From the NCBI GenBank assembly GCA_022539475.1, contig VCMS01000007.1, positions 665,496 through 729,495 of the forward strand: DNA of 64,000 nt. Reading direction: 5' to 3'. Shown here in pieces: positions 29,912 through 39,758 of this stretch (the stretch's first letter is position 1; each line of letters starts with the position of its first letter). The notes under the pieces are model-generated. The model worked only from the letters and a program-made list of their open reading frames with translations, was not told where the DNA came from and searched no databases. This DNA is from Gracilaria domingensis (Eukaryota; Rhodophyta; Florideophyceae; Gracilariales; Gracilariaceae). The position numbers were made by a program, and so were the translations under genes.

Positions 29912-30634
29912 TCAACAGGCATGCTTTGACTTCATATGATTCGTTAGATGCTGTTGCTTGGAGAACGTAGACCTGCACAGCCCACAGCCATACCTCATCT
30001 CCTTCGTGTGCACCGCTCTGACATGCCTCGCCAGATGGTGTTTTTGACCAAACGTACTGGAGCATTGGTCACAATTGTACGGGCGAATCTTGTGATGCAC
30101 GGTGAGGACATGTTTCTCCAAATCAAAACGACGAGTGAAGCTACTCTCACATGTGTCACACTCGTACGGCTTTTCGTGTGAGATGCTGTTATGCTGCTTC
30201 CTCTCGGAACGAGACAAGAACTTCGACGGACAGAAAGAGCAATGATAAAGTGAAATGTTGGGGGCGATGTGAGCCCCCAAATGCGGTGTAGGTTCGGCGC
30301 CATTCACCGGCCGTGATGCCAAGTTAAAGGAATGCTTCGTCGCAGCTCTGCTGCGTGCCGGCTGTCGGGAAGGAACACGGCGAGAAGAGGGCTTTCTCGG
30401 TGACTTGGGAGTGTTTGGCGCTGAGCGCGAATGCGCGGCGCTCGTTGACGCACGCTGTCGGGGACCGGGCGATGACATGCGAACATCTGCTGGCTTCATC
30501 AGGTTTGCCACGGGTGGAAGCCGTATGTTGGTAGACAATAGTGGAGGCGTCGCAAGAAGACTCTGCAGAGATGGGAGCGAGTCGCGTTGGGGCGCGCTGT
30601 TGCGCTGCGGTGGGGGTTCGATGTTGAACGGCAT
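29912..30634 (-). CDS. C2H2 zinc-finger protein (four fingers), copy A
   Basis: Single exon of 240 residues. The N-terminal half is Ser/Pro/Arg-rich and includes SLPSLQSLLATPPLL and LPPVANL, a motif shared with copy B at 34555. Four tandem C2H2 fingers occupy about residues 131-239: CSFCPSKF..H..H, CDTCESSFTRRFDLEKH, CDQCSSTFGQKHHLARH and CGLCRSTFSKQQHLTNH, all with intact Cys and His. Linkers are H-x5-(Y/F)-x-C type (HEKPYEC, HHKIRPYNC), so DNA binding is likely. A TATAAATA lies 115 bp upstream of the ATG on the same strand. It is a probable sequence-specific transcription factor of a lineage-expanded family; the target is unknown. Confidence 0.85.
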   Translation of the reverse strand: MPFNIEPPPQRNSAPQRDSLPSLQSLLATPPLLSTNIRLPPVANLMKPADVRMSSPGPRQRASTSAAHSRSAPNTPKSPRKPSSRRVPSRQPARSRAATKHSFNLASRPVNGAEPTPHLGAHIAPNISLYHCSFCPSKFLSRSERKQHNSISHEKPYECDTCESSFTRRFDLEKHVLTVHHKIRPYNCDQCSSTFGQKHHLARHVRAVHTKEMRYGCGLCRSTFSKQQHLTNHMKSKHAC

Positions 30635-30748
30635 GGCACGATGAGAAAGAGGCCCTTTCGAAGAAACGGGAGCTTCTGATCAGCTTGAGCTGAGCTGGTT
30701 CAGGAAGTGCGATCGGCAAGGAGACGTGACGTTTGAGAGGCATTTGCC

Positions 30749-30756
30749 TATTTATA
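30749..30756 (-). promoter_or_regulatory. TATA box of zinc-finger gene A
   Basis: TATAAATA on the minus strand, 115 bp 5' of the ATG at 30634. The intact paralogue at 34555 has a TATA box at nearly the same distance. Confidence 0.65.
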
Positions 30757-32421
30757 CTCCTGTAGGGGTTGGTTGCTCTGCCGAAGCGCTGATCAGATCG
30801 TTGCAATAATTGGCGCGCGTTTATACCAGCCGTGCGGCCGCGACGGTGGTACACGATGCCGCATACAGCGCCATGTCATGTGAACGGGTTTCGTAACTTG
30901 CGACAGTTGGAAATGACACCGTTCACGAAGAGAGCAACCTCTTTCGTTTTGGAGGTCCTGATGTCACTAGTAGTGACTACCGCCGCCCCCGCCACCCACC
31001 CCGTGGGGGGGGAGTGACATTCGTGACATTGGAATTTTGTAGCGCCGCTCGTGACTGCATTGGCATGACGTTTTCGCAACTGTGACGGTTCGCAACTGAG
31101 CCGCTGTGGCCCTATGCTGCGCAATTTGCTTGACGTTGTCAAACACGGAGCGAATCGCTACTCCCTGGTGCCTGCGACAATGCAGTGGCGGCTCTTTTCT
31201 GACGCGACCGGCTCTCAAGCGCTGCGGCGTATCCCGCTGCTGCAGAGCTGGATACGTGAGAGCGCGAGCCGCGTGTGACCAGGCTTTGAAGGTAATCGCA
31301 CTGCAAGGAGTTGGCTCTGAGCAATGCCTAGATGTTTTCCGTTTGGTGGGAAAAGATTGCAAAAACACGAGAGTGTCGGACCAGGTCCGTTATATATAGA
31401 TAGCTCATATCGCACATAGATGTTTTCTACGTTCTCCCAAGAACTCCATTTGTTTGTCGCTCCTGCCAACGGCTGGCGCGAGAAGCAACTCGAGACGCCC
31501 CATCCAAAGAAGAAGTGCGCACCAGCTTTTGACATATCGTCATGGCCACCAGTTGTGCGCTGCTTCCAAACGTGCCGCTCGCCCCCGAAAAATCGCGCCA
31601 TTACGCTTACAGCGGGGTGAAGCGGAACCACTCAGCAAAACGTCACGCTGCAAATGCGCCTGTCACCGCGATGCAGCCGAGTGCACACGCGCCTGTTGAC
31701 CACCTGTGTCAACCCTAAACACAGCAACAGTTCGCGCGTTCCCCTTTCGCGAGGGTGTATTCGCTCAATTTGAAAGGGCGACCGATCCCCCGGCCCGATG
31801 GCCGAGAACACGCCACGCCACTACCGCAATGGCTGCTGTGTTCGGCATATCGTCGCCAAGTCTCATTTGCACTACTGGCATCTCAAAAGTGGTTTGTGCC
31901 TTCGTGAGGAACGCTCAAAGTCGCTTGTTCGTTTGACTGATATGGTCTTCTTGGAACAACAAAATTCGTGCCACTTCCTATTGCGATTGCGTGAGCGTGT
32001 TTTTATTGAGCGTGTGAGAAGCTTTTTTTTCTACGAGATGTTGTGATCATTTGTTAACTGTTCCAAACCCGCAGAGGTAGCCCTGCGAGTTGTTTGCGTG
32101 GTGGCTTTTAGGGGGTGAGAAGGAGATACGTCCTCTTCACTGAAGCGGCTTCACTGTTGATGTGTAGTGTTGTGCGGCACGCAGAGCGTGCCGTCGGCAC
32201 AGCACGTCTATCTTCGTGAATGCCTATACAGCATTGTGCCCTTCTAATCGCTTTACACACAAACTGGTACCATGTCGAGAGTGTTCTTGAAGAACGTCAA
32301 GGTGACATCAGGGCCCAATTCAATGTCTGTGATAGACAGGTTTTTAACCTTTATGCATAGGTTGATGTTCTAGACATTTGCTGCTTTGTTCAGTTTGGAG
32401 AACCCGACAGAACTCATCGCG
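30757..32421. other. Intergenic, no gene recognised
   Basis: About 1.7 kb. Contains a G/C-run segment around 30980-31013 and an isolated TATATATA at 31389 with no convincing frame downstream. Frames up to 138 codons on both strands contradict one another and have no motif. Confidence 0.45.
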
Positions 32422-32430
32422 TATAAAATA
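32422..32430 (+). promoter_or_regulatory. TATA box upstream of a decayed small ORF
   Basis: TATAAAATA 105 bp before the ATG at 32527, the same geometry as the intact TATA-driven zinc-finger genes. Confidence 0.45.
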
Positions 32431-32526
32431 CAGCGTATAATATTGCTATTATACAGTACCACTACATCGAAAAGCAGTCTCGCCACTGCGCCAATACGGC
32501 AAGCACAAGTTCCGTACCACAGTATC

Positions 32527-32866
32527 ATGCCGGAAGCTACTCATATTATGACATCTGAAATTGACCAACCCCCGCCTTTGTATAATATCTGGCATCCGTC
32601 AGACGTTGATGGCCAGAAGTTCTGACTCAGAACTTAGTTCAACAACACATCATGATGATGCAGGCAGCTATAGGACTAGTCTCGCCGTCTCCAAGACCGG
32701 GCACTGCGTGCCGCATCATCTCTGGTGGGACTCCAAGGATGGAGCAGAAGATTTGCAACTCGGGTTATCTGAACCTGAGATCCGCCGTAGCTTGCTCCGT
32801 TTTTACAAAAGCACAGTAGAGGAAAGAGCTCAAACTGAAGTTGATAGGCAAGAAGCGATGGCATAA
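32527..32866 (+). pseudogene. Possible decayed short gene
   Basis: ATG at 32527 opens a 32-codon frame (MPEATHIMTSEIDQPPPLYN) that stops at 32625. An overlapping frame one base over, 32561-32866, reads protein-like at its end (EPEIRRSLLRFYKSTVEERA). With a well-placed TATA box this could be a frameshifted or spliced gene. No family is recognised and it may be chance. Confidence 0.25.
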
Positions 32867-33323
32867 CCCACCTTGCCAATAAAGATACCAAGGGAAATTA
32901 CAAGACTTGTAACTGTAACGTGTTGGCGCCATGTTTCGACTCGTTGACCATGCACCGCGCTCAGCGCACGTGAAGCGCGCGTTGAAGGAAAATGGCACAA
33001 AACTGTAGAAGCAATAGTAATAAACTTACATAGCGCATTGCTTCTTTATTACAATGCATATCGAACTGTAGTACGAGAGCCCCTGGCTCTGGATAAAGGC
33101 CTCGTACAATAAGCTGTCGTTTAAGATAATCGAAGGGGGAACAGGCTGTGCAGCACAACTTGTGCTGTCGTCAGCAACATGCTGATCATCCAGATCGAAT
33201 GTTCCGATCTTGGTGTAGGGTTTAAGCCTTACAAAGACAGCACGTAAGTACGTTTACACGCGGAACCACGAATTTTCTAAGAAATTACATTCCTGTTTGT
33301 TACTTTCGACTAGAAGAGTCGCA
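32867..33323. other. Intergenic, no gene recognised
   Basis: About 450 bp with only short frames and no motif. Confidence 0.5.
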
Positions 33324-33384
33324 ATTCTTGTTTTGTTTGAAGAGCTCGCTTGTTGCAAGCGAGCTCTTCAAACAAAACAAGAAT
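33324..33384. repeat. Perfect 29-bp inverted repeat (hairpin) with 3-nt loop
   Basis: The left arm 33324-33352 begins attcttgttttgtttgaaga and ends gcttg. The right arm 33356-33384 is its exact reverse complement, separated by ttg. It is AT-rich at the ends with GAGCTC in the stem centre. The arms extend no further. Confidence 0.95.
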
Positions 33385-34428
33385 GGCCGGGCCACAACGG
33401 AATCGACGCAACGACCTGCTTTGGCCAAGCTCAACGACTCGACCACCAGCAGGGCGCACACGCACTAGGACTCCTAGTCCAGCAGTGAACTTGTAACATT
33501 ATTTCGAAGCTTTAGCCCTTTCTTCGGTTTCGGCCGCAGTGCCGCGGAATGGCGGCGTTTCGCCTCGACGTGACAGCGGACTGGGCGCTCCGCTTGCTTC
33601 TCCAAACACGTGGAGCACGCTGCCGTGCGTCACGCGCGTTTTTGCGCTTCGCGTGCTGCAGCGTGTCCGTGCGTTGCTCGCGCGCGTCGTGCACGCGCTG
33701 CACCCGCCCGGCGCGTGCCGCATGCGCGCCTTTCTTAACTTCCAACAGGCCGCAGCGGATCTATCTCCCCCGCACGCAACCGCTTCACCTCGCTGCACCC
33801 AGAAGGCAAACGCCTTGGCACGCCATCACCGCAGCCTTTCATCGAGCGCACACATTTTGTTGGCAAGCAGAATTTTGCGCGCTAGACCCGTTGGCTCGTC
33901 GCGTCCAGCGAAAGGGGACTTTACGATCACGCGCGGTTATCAAATGTGCGTCGCGCCTTTTACGAGATTGCAATTTTGCCCCATACGATCGAGCTGTAAA
34001 CCGCACTCGCGTTGACAACAGCTCTTTTCAACTTTTTCTTTTTGATCGACGTGCTTTCTTGCTTTTTATACACATAATGCATCCCGGCGCTTTGAACTAT
34101 CAGGGGTAAACCGCCAAGTTTGCGCGTCCACAGATTCGCAGCTCATCGGGCAAGGTTACGAGTACCGAACAAGCGGACCTCTATGATGAACCTTGTCATG
34201 CCCTTGCTTCCGGCATATGAGCCCACATTATACAAATCCACAAGCACTAGTGGCACGCAGCCGCGCGCGTGGGAAACGCCTTCAAAGCGGACCCCTCCTG
34301 CAGGGGTCCGCTACATCGTCATTTCCTGTCGTGTGCAGACTGCGTGTTCACAAATATTGCAGTCCACTATGTGGACTCGGCAGGATCCGCGTCATTCAGA
34401 TGTCATCTTGAGTTTTCTCGCGGCACCA
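33385..34428. other. GC-rich intergenic region without supported gene
   Basis: Roughly 1 kb. 33500-33780 is strongly GC-rich. Overlapping plus-strand frames (33539-34015, 33549-34109) and minus-strand frames are all Ala/Arg/Cys/Thr-rich and mutually contradictory. I regard it as upstream region of the zinc-finger gene at 34555. Confidence 0.45.
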
Positions 34429-34434
34429 TATAAA
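34429..34434 (+). promoter_or_regulatory. TATA box of zinc-finger gene B
   Basis: TATAAA in the context caccatataaacccc, 121 bp before the ATG at 34555. Confidence 0.7.
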
Positions 34435-34554
34435 CCCCGCTCACCGCGTATGGCTACTCCCCCCCGTCCGCCCGTCCCGCCTTCAACTTGTCCACATTCC
34501 GACCCCTTCCGTACCCATTTCTGCTCCTAAGTTTTCTCGGTTTTGCCCTCCACG

Positions 34555-35664
34555 ATGATGCCGCAGTACCACACCAGCACTTTCAACACCCCTCGTCGCC
34601 CGAGAGTCACCTCTACCGCTGATCCGCCACTCCCCTCGGTCATGCAGCTCCTCTCGTCATCTCAAACGCTCCCATCGCCCTCGGTAACACTCCCTCCTCT
34701 ACAGCCATTCATTTCACAATGCCGTGTTCCTGATCTCATCGCACCGACGCCAACCTACCCGCTCATGAGACAACGCTCCTTTGAGAGCAATACAACGCCA
34801 ATGCCCGTTGATATCGCTCAGTTATGCGCCTCACCACCGCCACAGCCACTATCCTGGCATTCTCAAGATATAACACAATTCGTGCCTCCGAGGTCAAGCC
34901 CGTCTCCTATAACAGAAGCCTCTCTACCTGTGTTTCGTGATGCCATCAAAACACAGCCTTTCACCCTCGAGAATACTCCTATGATACCGCAGTATGAAAC
35001 GCAGCTGGGTAACATGAGCGTCATATCATCCGACAGGGACGATCAGACCCCATCACCCCCACCGTCTCGTCCCCCATCAGTCCCGCCGTCTCAAGGGACA
35101 TCACCATCACCATCTGTCCCATCAAGGGCTAAGGAGGTCGAGGAAGCCTCCTCATCGCCGGAAACGGAACTTGCACCCGCCTTTCCTTGTCGATATTGTG
35201 ATGCTGGTTTTGACAGACGAGAAGAAAGGAAGCTACATGTCGACTCGCAACACCCTCGTCCACACAGATGTCCTACGTGCTCGCATCGCTTTACCAGAAA
35301 GTTTGACCTGGAGAAGCATATTCTCACTGTGCATGAACGCCTTCGGCCTTATCGGTGCGACCGATGTCGAAGCTCGTTCGGGCAGAAGCATCACCTGGTT
35401 CGCCACAAGAACTCTGTACACTTCAAAACGAAGGTGCACTGTGCGTATTGTAATTCGAAGTTTAGTCGCAAGGAGCACCTGGAGAACCACTCCCGTTCGG
35501 TTCACAAGTGCTTCGTATACACTTGTACCCTATGCGACAAGGGTTGTAATGACCGGTCTTGGCTTGTGGAGCATTTTCACAAGTTGCACGCCGTGAAGAT
35601 GTCAAAGATTCCAGGTCTTGTGGCCGCAGCCAACAACTGCGAAGATCTTCAATCGACGCAGTAG
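34555..35664 (+). CDS. C2H2 zinc-finger protein (five fingers), copy B
   Basis: Single exon of 369 residues from ATG 34555 (a second in-frame ATG follows directly). The N-terminal ~200 residues are Ser/Pro/Thr-rich and disordered, with the motif PLPSVMQLLSSSQTLPS and LPPLQPFIS shared with copy A and with the pseudogene at 28382. Five fingers follow from about residue 205: CRYCDAGFDRREERKLH, CPTCSHRFTRKFDLEKH, CDRCRSSFGQKHHLVRH, CAYCNSKFSRKEHLENH and CTLCDKGCNDRSWLVEH, each completed by the second His. Fingers 1-4 align one-to-one with copy A, including FDLEKH(I/V)LTVH and FGQKHHL(V/A)RH. It is probably a nuclear transcription factor. Confidence 0.87.
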   Translation: MMPQYHTSTFNTPRRPRVTSTADPPLPSVMQLLSSSQTLPSPSVTLPPLQPFISQCRVPDLIAPTPTYPLMRQRSFESNTTPMPVDIAQLCASPPPQPLSWHSQDITQFVPPRSSPSPITEASLPVFRDAIKTQPFTLENTPMIPQYETQLGNMSVISSDRDDQTPSPPPSRPPSVPPSQGTSPSPSVPSRAKEVEEASSSPETELAPAFPCRYCDAGFDRREERKLHVDSQHPRPHRCPTCSHRFTRKFDLEKHILTVHERLRPYRCDRCRSSFGQKHHLVRHKNSVHFKTKVHCAYCNSKFSRKEHLENHSRSVHKCFVYTCTLCDKGCNDRSWLVEHFHKLHAVKMSKIPGLVAAANNCEDLQSTQ

Positions 35665-35753
35665 CTCTCTCAGGAGTTGAATTTCAGTATTCAAAGCTAT
35701 ATAGATTCTCTCTAGTAAATGAATACGATGCGCTTGAAGATGCATTCACGTTT

Positions 35754-35891
35754 CTGTGTATTTGGCATTGCCCCTATTCGTTGCCAGCAAACATGATCAG
35801 GTATACAATCTTTTTCATGAGTCTGTGTATTTGGTATTGCCCCTATTTGTTGACAGCAAACGTGATGAGGTGCACAATCTTTTTCATGAGT
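35754..35891. repeat. Two tandem copies of a 69-bp unit
   Basis: 35754-35822 and 35823-35891, each starting ctgtgtatttgg and ending tttttcatgagt, with about eight differences. They lie in the 3' flank of zinc-finger gene B. The period is a multiple of three, and the minus-strand frame reads through both, but no protein is recognised. Confidence 0.9.
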
Positions 35892-38800
35892 GCATCGACT
35901 TTCCATAACCACTCCGCGATTACGGCGATCTGTGTCCAATGCCTGCACGACGCTGGATCTGTACATGAGAAAGTCGATTTGTATGGATCAGTTGAGTACA
36001 CATAGTGCGTACTAGGGCAAGCTATTCGTCACAGAAAGCAAGTGCTCACCGCGAGCATCTGGGTTCATTCGCTGTGCATCCCCAATTCGTTCCAACTCGC
36101 GCTCAACTTCATCTCGTCAACACGCTCATGAAGTCTTCCCTTACCTAGTAGTTAGCCAGATGATAACAGAAAACCCATTCATCATCTCTTTACACTTTTG
36201 TATCGCTCCAAAACGAGCTTCATCGAGCTAACCTATACTCTCAACCTGCACTTAACGAGAAACCTATTCTCCAGGGTCCTGGCACGAGTTGCTCTTCTAA
36301 TCGTTATATTTGAGACAGAAATATCCAGCGTCGAATGTGTTTTGCCCTCCTGAATTGGAGAACTTCTACTGATTGTTCGTTCTCAGAAGAGATACTGGTG
36401 CCTTTGTACAATGAAGAAGTGCAGCGTGATGCCTTGCAGAAACGAAACTCGGGACCGAAGCAAACTATAAGGTCGTCAGTTTCACGAGAAAGGAAACAAC
36501 AGTTCATTTGATATGCATATGTCATTCTTGATACCGTTTCACTACTTTCGGTGAAGTTTTCTTCAAGAAAAGTCATGAATGCGAGGAGAAAGCCGACATT
36601 TGAACTCTACTTGGAAACAGAGGATCGTTCTGCTATACAGCTCCCAAGGGTAACATCTGACGCAGAACTACTCCACGTTGATGCCGTGCTAAACTTGAGT
36701 ATTATCTAATGGCACGGTTCAGGGTTCGCATTGGAGAGAGAGCCGGTCACCGTAGCCCTTCAAAACAGTTATGCTTTCAAAACTAGTTGCATGTCGAGGA
36801 CCTCCAAGCAACAGAAAAGTGAGTGTGTGCCGCTCAATGTGAAGGGAGAAGCCTGTAGCTTGTCCAGCAACTCGAGGAACACCTGTCGTTCTCGTTTACT
36901 CTACTTTTCTCTCTATCTCGCTTGCTTAACTCTTATCGGAAACTTCTTGGTTGTCAGCCATTCATGATGGAACTTGATAACGTCGTCTTTGAAGCCCTCT
37001 GCTTACATGAATTTGGAGAAGAACGGGAGCTTTTTTCCAATCATATAGAAAGAGCAGCATGGGAGTCAAGTACATTTCTGGAGAATACGGACATCGAGGG
37101 AGAAAGACAATCTGACATGAGCAAGCCAGAAGTGAGTCATACTGGAGGGAAGCGGAAGAAGAGAGCAGAGGAACAGCCGACCAGGAGACGAGCACTCAAC
37201 CCAGACGAGCCCGCATCTGAGTTCTAGTCTCATTTCTCCCTTTCATTCATGTGGACTTTTCGATGAGCTTCGGTCTCAGGGTTGATTCCATCACACGTGG
37301 GAACGAGAAGCTGACCATACCCTCTTCGCTTCCATCAACATAAGCTGCACTGCTACCTTGCCTTTAAGATTCACTGGCGAAGACAACTATGGGGATGATT
37401 ATCGCTTCAGATTGCTGTTTGCAAGTTTCAATTGGCATAGGTCCCTAGATCTGGGCCGGTCGTATGGGTATTAGTCTACTGCCTTCGAACAATGGGTACG
37501 ACATCGAGTTTTTTGCCCTTCTACGGAGTCCTTTAGGGCTTCCAGAATATCGCGAACCATTCCCCTTTGCCGCTCGCTGTCCAAATTCGAATGCACTTGG
37601 AACCTCAGAAGCTGGCGTAAACTCGTCCGAGCGATCGGTCAGCTCGCTGGTCGCCCTCATGGACCTGGGTGGCACGTCGCTAAAATGCCCCCGCTTAGCT
37701 GCACGTAAGCAGTAGGTCACGAGCAGGTCATTGGAGTAAGATCCTACCGCCGTTTCCCTGACTTTTCCCTCTGAAGAGGGGGTTTCCCGGGTTTTCTCGG
37801 ACGGACTACACTAGGGCTGGATTACTGTGAAAGGCTACGGACTGGTTCTTGCACCTGGTTTCGCCGATGATATGAGGATCAGGTGGAAAGAACGTCGCTC
37901 ATGGTTTCTTGAGTGGCCAATGTGGTACATGCGGAGCGCCTTGTCGTGGTGTACTCCTCTGCCGACGGTCTCTAGAGGATGAATGAAGAGAGTAGTGGGA
38001 GGAAGAAGGCGATAAGCGTCGGTAGCGAAACGCCCGCGGTCGGAAACACCTAAGATATCTAATACTTCTCATCGTAGTCCAGTAAGTGTAGTACGGCTAC
38101 TTCGTTGTGGTCACTGTGGTTGCGATGTAGAGGTGTAATAGGTCGTTGAGTCTTGAGCAAACCCACGCGTAGGAGCGGAAATTAGCTCTACCGTTTCCAT
38201 AGATGAGAGAGAGAGAGGCGTTCATCACGATCCTGCTGGCATGCATCTGAATTTTGCTGGTTAGAAAGCAGTCAGCATTAGATGCAAGCGACTCGGGAGT
38301 CGGAGTATGATGCACCATTTCTCATGTTTCAAAACGAAACAAAGACATGAATTACACCCGGTCTTCACAATTAGTCATGATTCACAGAGTAATTAGAGCG
38401 CCGCCATGCACAGTACATCCACTTTAGCTTTGACCAAGACGTTTGGAATTGGGCTTTACTCTGCCGGTTGAAGACTGAAGAGAATAATGAAAGGAAGATC
38501 ATGGAGAAAACGCGCAAGACCGATACAAAGCTATTTCCGATACACTGTTGTACGTTTGCTACGAAGCTTGTACTCACGGAAGCGCTCCCGGGACAACTGC
38601 AGCTTGTGAAATGAGGTTCATAAAATGTCGGTGAGATTGTGGCAAAGGCTCATGACGAGTACATCTATGGTTCATTACGGCACGAAGCCATCTCCATGGC
38701 CCTCCCATGTGAGAGCCTGTCGGATCAGTGCACAAAACGACTGAGCTTCGATGCCGATGATGCTATAATTGTGCTCCGCTGGTTTACCTTCAGCACGGTT

Positions 38801-39297
38801 TGATCACGACGCAAGGGTAAACTTATTAAGAGGATGACGAATGCACATTTCTAACCAATCAATTTCCTTCGATGACGTGAGAGCAGACGAAGAAGAGAGA
38901 AGATCAGGTCAACGTGGACTGGCTCTCTGAGTGATCTGCGAGATTCAGTCCGAATGAAGAAAGCATCTTTCATATCAGAGGGGCAGCGGTCATGCGGAAA
39001 ACGCGCGTGGAACAGAAATTGCAGTTTCTATAAAAGAGTTGAGACAAAGTACAGAGGGCCAGGCAAGAGCGCCGGGTTTCTCAGTCGTTTTTCCATAGTT
39101 TCATCCTTGACCCCATATGTAAGATCTTACTCTCGAGCGCATGTATACGCATCCTGCACAAGCACACAATGTCATACTAATAGCAACATCTTGATTCTCA
39201 GCGCGATTATTCTTATCAGATCGTATTCGGTGCATCGTCACCTGACGTAGAAGTAAGTTAACGAGTCAGTCATTGTGAGCAAGAAACATAGAAGAAA
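35892..39297. other. Long gene-poor region
   Basis: About 3.4 kb without a gene I can support. A short frame at 36964-37227 (ATG 36964, MMELDNVVFEALCLHEFG, ending in basic GGKRKKRAEEQPTRRR) has the look of a small nuclear protein but no family and no promoter evidence. The remaining frames are shorter than 100 codons. Confidence 0.4.
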
Positions 39298-39758
39298 TCA
39301 AGAAGAACGAACTTCATGAGAGAGACGAGTAGACATATTGGCAAACTTCCTGGAACATCCGATATGGGAGCATATTTGTCTTTTTGGTTTGTGATGGACA
39401 TTGTCTACGTGACGACGAAGAGAGGCGCTCTGTCCAAAACTCCTACTGCATATTCGACATTTGTGCGGTTTCAAGCCTTGGTGTACCTGAAGTAGGAAAC
39501 GGTCACCCAAATGTCAGCGTTAGTTCCGACAAATGTTCATGCTTGGAGAATGATAAGCCATACATAAGCGCCGGTACTTACTGCCTGTTCATGCCTTTTC
39601 AAATGAGCGCGTGAGGAAAATTTGTGGTTGCACAAGGAACAAATCGCAGAGAACTTTCGTCGAGCCTCATTTGGACCGCTCTGGTTTTGTAGATCATGAC
39701 CATATTCGATAGCACCTGAAGCTCCATCGGTCGCCCCGAGGAGATCAGAAATATTCAT
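39298..39758 (-). CDS. Short C2H2 zinc-finger protein, copy C (two exons)
   Basis: Minus-strand exons 39758-39582 and 39486-39298 with a 95-bp intron (GTAAGT donor, CTTCAG acceptor), giving 121 residues from MNISDLLGATDG. The junction reconstitutes the first finger: CSLCNHKFSSRAHLKRHEQA in exon 1 and its second His at the start of exon 2 (VHQGLKPHKC). Finger 2 is CRICSRSFGQSASLRRHVDNVH. Finger 3 begins CSHIGCSRKFANMSTRLSH, but the protein stops four residues later, so its last His is missing. Finger spacing and FGQ-x4-LRRH mark it as a relative of copies A and B without their long N-terminus. An upstream exon may be missing from this model. Confidence 0.65.

Noticed and set aside
33539..34109. 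Two overlapping plus-strand frames (158 and 186 codons)
   Set aside because: Cys/Arg/Ala-rich without motif in GC-rich DNA; neither frame is better than the other.
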